A stretch of DNA of 6,264 nt, from NCBI GenBank assembly GCA_943325425.2, contig CALPPJ020000089.1:1-6264 (forward strand), in the 5' to 3' direction. Both the position numbers and the translations under genes were made by a program. Position 1 is the stretch's first letter, and each line of letters starts with the position of its first letter. Origin of the DNA: Bifidobacterium breve (GTDB lineage: Bacteria; Actinomycetota; Acidimicrobiia; Acidimicrobiales; Ilumatobacteraceae). The notes under the pieces were generated by a model. It was not told the origin of the DNA and made no database searches. It was given only the letters and a program-made list of their open reading frames with translations. Below, in pieces: positions 5,728 to 6,264 of this stretch.

Positions 5728-6264
5728 CTACTTGGCCGTCAATAGACCAAGAACTGTATTTTTCACATTGCTGACCGAGATACCGAGCCGATCAAGAACT
5801 TCTGCGCCAGGGGCACTGGCACCAAAGCGGTCAATCCCGATGCAGACATCGGCATAACGCTCCCAGCCAAATGTTGAGCCAGCTTCAACTGAAACAGTCG
5901 GAACGCCCTCAGGCAAAATACGTTCGGCCAAGTCGGGTTGCACAATTCGATAGGCCTCGAAACGATCCCATGAAGGCAATGAAACTGCTTGAACTTTGCG
6001 TCCGGCCTGTCCAAGTTCTTGTGCAGCGGCGATTGCGAGATGAACTTCGCTTCCGGTCGCAACGATCACAGCCTCGGGCGCTCCATCAACTGCATGAACA
6101 ATTCCGGCCCCATGAGTAACTGCGGAGCCATCAGTGACAACGGGTAGATTTTGCCGACTGAGAACCACAACTGTCGGACCGTCAAATTCGTAAGCCGCGC
6201 GAATCGCTTCTGAAGTCTCATTGGCGTCACCCGGACGAATCACCTGCAAATTGGGAATAGCGCG
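5728..6264 (-). CDS. tkt: Transketolase, C-terminal part (5' end outside window)
   Basis: The last 178 codons of thiamine diphosphate-dependent transketolase, which exchanges two-carbon units between sugar phosphates in the pentose phosphate pathway. The frame is open to the right edge and stops at TAG (5730-5728). It begins in RAIPNLQVIRPGDANET, the conserved segment at the end of the pyrimidine-binding domain. VVVLSRQNLPV holds the Arg that contacts substrate phosphate in family structures. The rest is the C-terminal transketolase domain, with VATGSEVHLAIAAAQEL, VSLPSWDRFEAY and GIDRFGASAPG as recognisable blocks. The thiamine-binding half lies outside the window. The GTG at about 6249 is an internal Val codon, not a start. 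The gene is upstream of tal in the same direction, the usual actinobacterial order. Confidence 0.95.
   Translation of the reverse strand, partial: RAIPNLQVIRPGDANETSEAIRAAYEFDGPTVVVLSRQNLPVVTDGSAVTHGAGIVHAVDGAPEAVIVATGSEVHLAIAAAQELGQAGRKVQAVSLPSWDRFEAYRIVQPDLAERILPEGVPTVSVEAGSTFGWERYADVCIGIDRFGASAPGAEVLDRLGISVSNVKNTVLGLLTAK

Overview
The window looks like a chromosomal segment of an actinobacterium of intermediate GC (about 50% by eye, not counted). Three things point there: a mycothiol-dependent maleylpyruvate isomerase (MDMPI)-like protein, a long mycobacterial/actinobacterial-type transaldolase of 369 aa next to transketolase, and the overall protein style. A planktonic freshwater or marine lineage would fit the GC and the glycolate genes, but that is inference. 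I see no rRNA, tRNA, insertion sequence, CRISPR or phage gene.

Region 1 (1-2293, plus strand) is a tight gene run. It holds the C-terminal third of glcD (FAD-linked glycolate oxidase subunit, cut by the window edge), glcE (FAD-binding subunit, starting inside the end of glcD) and an APH/choline-kinase-type phosphotransferase whose ATG overlaps the glcE stop as ATGA. Region 2 (2321-3052, minus strand) is an MDMPI/DinB-fold protein with a complete metal-ligand triad, convergent with the kinase. Region 3 (3102-4555, plus strand) is glcF (the iron-sulfur subunit of glycolate oxidase) followed with a one-base overlap by a 76-codon gene for a small acidic helical protein of unknown function. Region 4 (4580-6264, minus strand) is transaldolase and the C-terminal end of transketolase, a pentose phosphate pathway pair that runs in from the right.

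GlcD, GlcE and GlcF normally form one membrane-associated enzyme that oxidises glycolate to glyoxylate. Here the third subunit gene is separated from the other two by a gene on the opposite strand, so expression must either use a separate glcF promoter or read through across the antisense gene. I see no clear intrinsic terminator in the 27-bp convergent gap after the kinase.

The most unusual non-coding structure is a 14-bp tandem repeat (2.5 copies, 4549-4583) between the convergent stops of the small gene and tal. Each copy carries CTAG, which reads TAG on both strands. Because 14 is not a multiple of three, the three copies place a stop in all six reading frames. The window is gene-dense, with no gap of 300 bases without a gene.
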